DNA of 64,000 bases from Allodiplogaster sudhausi (lineage: Eukaryota > Nematoda > Chromadorea > Rhabditida > Diplogasteridae): contig CALZFC010000055.1 of NCBI GenBank assembly GCA_945643635.1, positions 1,032,501 through 1,096,500 of the forward strand, in the 5' to 3' direction. Position numbers and translations under genes: made by a program. The notes below the pieces were generated by a model that was not told the origin of the DNA, searched no databases, and saw nothing but the letters and a program-made list of their open reading frames with translations. Positions 62,362 to 64,000 of the stretch are shown here, piece by piece (position 1 is the stretch's first letter; each line of letters begins with the position of its first letter).

Positions 62362-62706
62362 AGTGGGTGGCAGAAATGCCGAAAGTTTAAATAGCTGATT
62401 TGGGTACTGAGCAGAATGTTTGGTGTGGTAATAGTTGAGTGTATTGGTGAATTTACAAGAATTGGTAAAATACTGCTGAATTATAATGGCTAGAATTTTA
62501 TTTTAGAAATTTCATTGTATTTTTTTTTACACTGTGTGTAATAATGTTTATATGACGAGCCCCTTCGGAAACGATACCAATCGTCCTTGTCGTCCGTTAT
62601 CATCTCCTGGGTGAATATATTAACCAGCGAACCCCTTTGTTCTGTAATCTTCCCCAGGAATCGCCATTTTAAAAGCCCTTTTTGACGTTAATTTGAAGAT
62701 ATTTCG

Positions 62707-62852
62707 ATGCCACACAGAAATCCAACACGCAGCAGCCTCATGGCGGGGGAAGTATTCGCCAATCAGCAAGGCCTAATTCATGTGTCCCTGCCCCATCTCC
62801 TCGAGAGACCGGACGACGGAAATTCGTACATTTTCCGTCTGACGACGATGAG
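62707..62852 (+). CDS. Possible first exon of an unknown gene
   Basis: ATG at 62707, 48 codons (MPHRNPTRSSLMAGEVFANQ, later GLIHVSLPHLLERPDDGNSY and IFRLTTMR), with a GT donor after GATGAG. A following acceptor at about 62913 joins in phase for a few codons only. No family recognised. Confidence 0.3.
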
Positions 62853-64000
62853 GTTCAGATCTTATCCTCCTATTTTTCACTTTTTTAATCAACTTATTTT
62901 GCCGATATTACAGGGCTGAAAATACCTTTTTCATGTAAACAACAATTTGACAACAAGCTCCAATCTTTTGAAATACGCGACTCTATATGCTATAAAAAAA
63001 ATACTTGAGAGAACGTGGGGGAAGCATTTCATTTCGGGTTCATATTTAATTTCTTAGGAAAAAGTCGATAACAAAAGTTTGATGAAATATTCTGCGGTTG
63101 ATATGAAAATTATATAATTTCCAATAAATATTTATTCTCAGCCTCTGCCCTTTGTAGTCATTTGAAGCGAGACCAAAGAGGGATCTGCTTTGCTCTCCAC
63201 ATCCCCACATCTTGCAATTTACTTTGCGTAGAGTTCGTCCACTTTATCCGTCGAGCTGTTGATCTGTCCTACAAGACCCTTCCTCTCTCTTCCTCTTTCC
63301 TCTCCTCCCTCTCTCTACTCTATTTCTCTACTTCGTCTCTCTCCTAGACTCTTTCTCTCGCTCCTTTATTCCTGTGTCAGTTGATTAGAGAGTACACATA
63401 GGACTGTTCAGAGGCCTTGTACATGTAGAGAGCTCCCGCGCATTGCAAGCAGCTTTTGAACACAGAGAAGATCAGACGAGACATCCAAATTGTATGTGGA
63501 CAGTGGAGACGCATCTGCACGAAAGAGTGAATTAGAGAGAAGGAGAAAGAGGGAAATAGGCAAAGAGGTTGAGGAGAAGAAAGGGTAGAGAAGCTTCTGA
63601 TTGTACGAAGGATATGGATGATGGTAGGAAGAGAGTGGTCAGGGTAAGGAAAGGGAATATGCGCAGATGGAAGAGGGCTTGTTCAGTTGAACAGGCATTA
63701 GTTGATACCCTTATGCTCAGAATCTGACGGAATTCAGTTATGACAGTTAATTGTTGTGATACTTCCTCTCTCGTTCTCTATTTAATTCTTGCGTATATGC
63801 GTTTTTGACTCTTTTTCGTGTTTTAATTTTAATTTTTTTATTAGTTACCTACTATAAAAAGTCATTGAATTTTATCTCATTCATCCGTGTTTTAATTTTA
63901 ATTTTTTTTTATTAGTTATCTGCTATAATAAGTCATTGAATTTTATCTCATTCATCCTTTTTCGTTTCGTCGAAACAGCGATCGTTTGCCTTTGCCGATA
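62853..64000. other. Right-end DNA, no gene seen
   Basis: AT-rich and CT-rich patches. A two-copy tandem duplication of about 70 bp lies at 63819-63957 (GTGTTTTAATTTTAATTTTT and later CATTGAATTTTATCTCATTC). Nothing else supportable. Confidence 0.5.

Noticed and set aside
1..64000. CRISPR arrays, operons, Shine-Dalgarno sites, phage genes
   Set aside because: The sequence is eukaryotic; direct repeats found are microsatellites, minisatellites or transposon repeats without spacer structure.

Overview
The window is eukaryotic nuclear DNA from an invertebrate animal; the lineage cannot be fixed from the sequence alone. The evidence is that every recognisable gene is split by short introns (often 41-120 nt) with GT-AG borders, there is a eukaryotic-type tRNA-His, and the gene set is metazoan: a rhodopsin-type GPCR, headcase, COMMD, DSCC1, USP16/45, SLC27A fatty-acid transporter and kidney-type glutaminase. 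The genome is compact but full of long GA/CT microsatellites and many families of inverted-repeat DNA elements, plus a DIRS-like and a LINE retrotransposon.

Layout: 1-6.8 kb holds GA/CT-rich DNA with exons of a minus-strand GPCR. 6.8-10.8 kb holds two minus-strand genes, a COMMD-domain protein and a zinc-finger protein with a transposase-like zinc module. 11.8-15.4 kb (+) holds a headcase-like gene followed by an unrecognised gene, both carrying related MITEs in their introns. 15.7-18.4 kb (-) is DSCC1, with a tRNA-His antisense in one intron. 18.3-20.8 kb is a tandemly duplicated promoter region, one copy of which is split by a 1.75-kb Pack-MULE-like element carrying an ariadne-type (RBR ubiquitin ligase) exon. 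20.8-24.9 kb (+) is a complete USP16/45 deubiquitinase. 25-31 kb is mostly low-complexity DNA with one possible small membrane-protein gene. 31.4-35.9 kb (+) is a complete SLC27A gene.

36.8-46.1 kb contains two pieces of a DIRS-like retrotransposon (a tyrosine recombinase piece and a Gag/RT/RNase H piece with split direct repeats) on either side of two small host genes: a 161-aa RGG-box protein and an unrecognised protein. 47.3-59.4 kb (+) is the glutaminase gene. Its largest intron (51.1-57.9 kb) is almost wholly one 6.6-kb inverted-repeat element with a TTA target duplication, tRNA-like promoters in both ends, an internal fold-back, and a LINE flanked by about 480-bp direct repeats. 60-61 kb (-) encodes a cysteine-rich, probably secreted protein. 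The rest is repeats and unassigned DNA.

The host genes are functionally unrelated (cohesion, deubiquitination, lipid import, glutamine metabolism). The only shared regulation suggested is the head-to-head arrangement of DSCC1 and USP16/45. The most unusual content is the nested, gene-capturing transposon structures. Exon borders were worked out by eye from reading frame, phase and family resemblance; no alignment or search was run.
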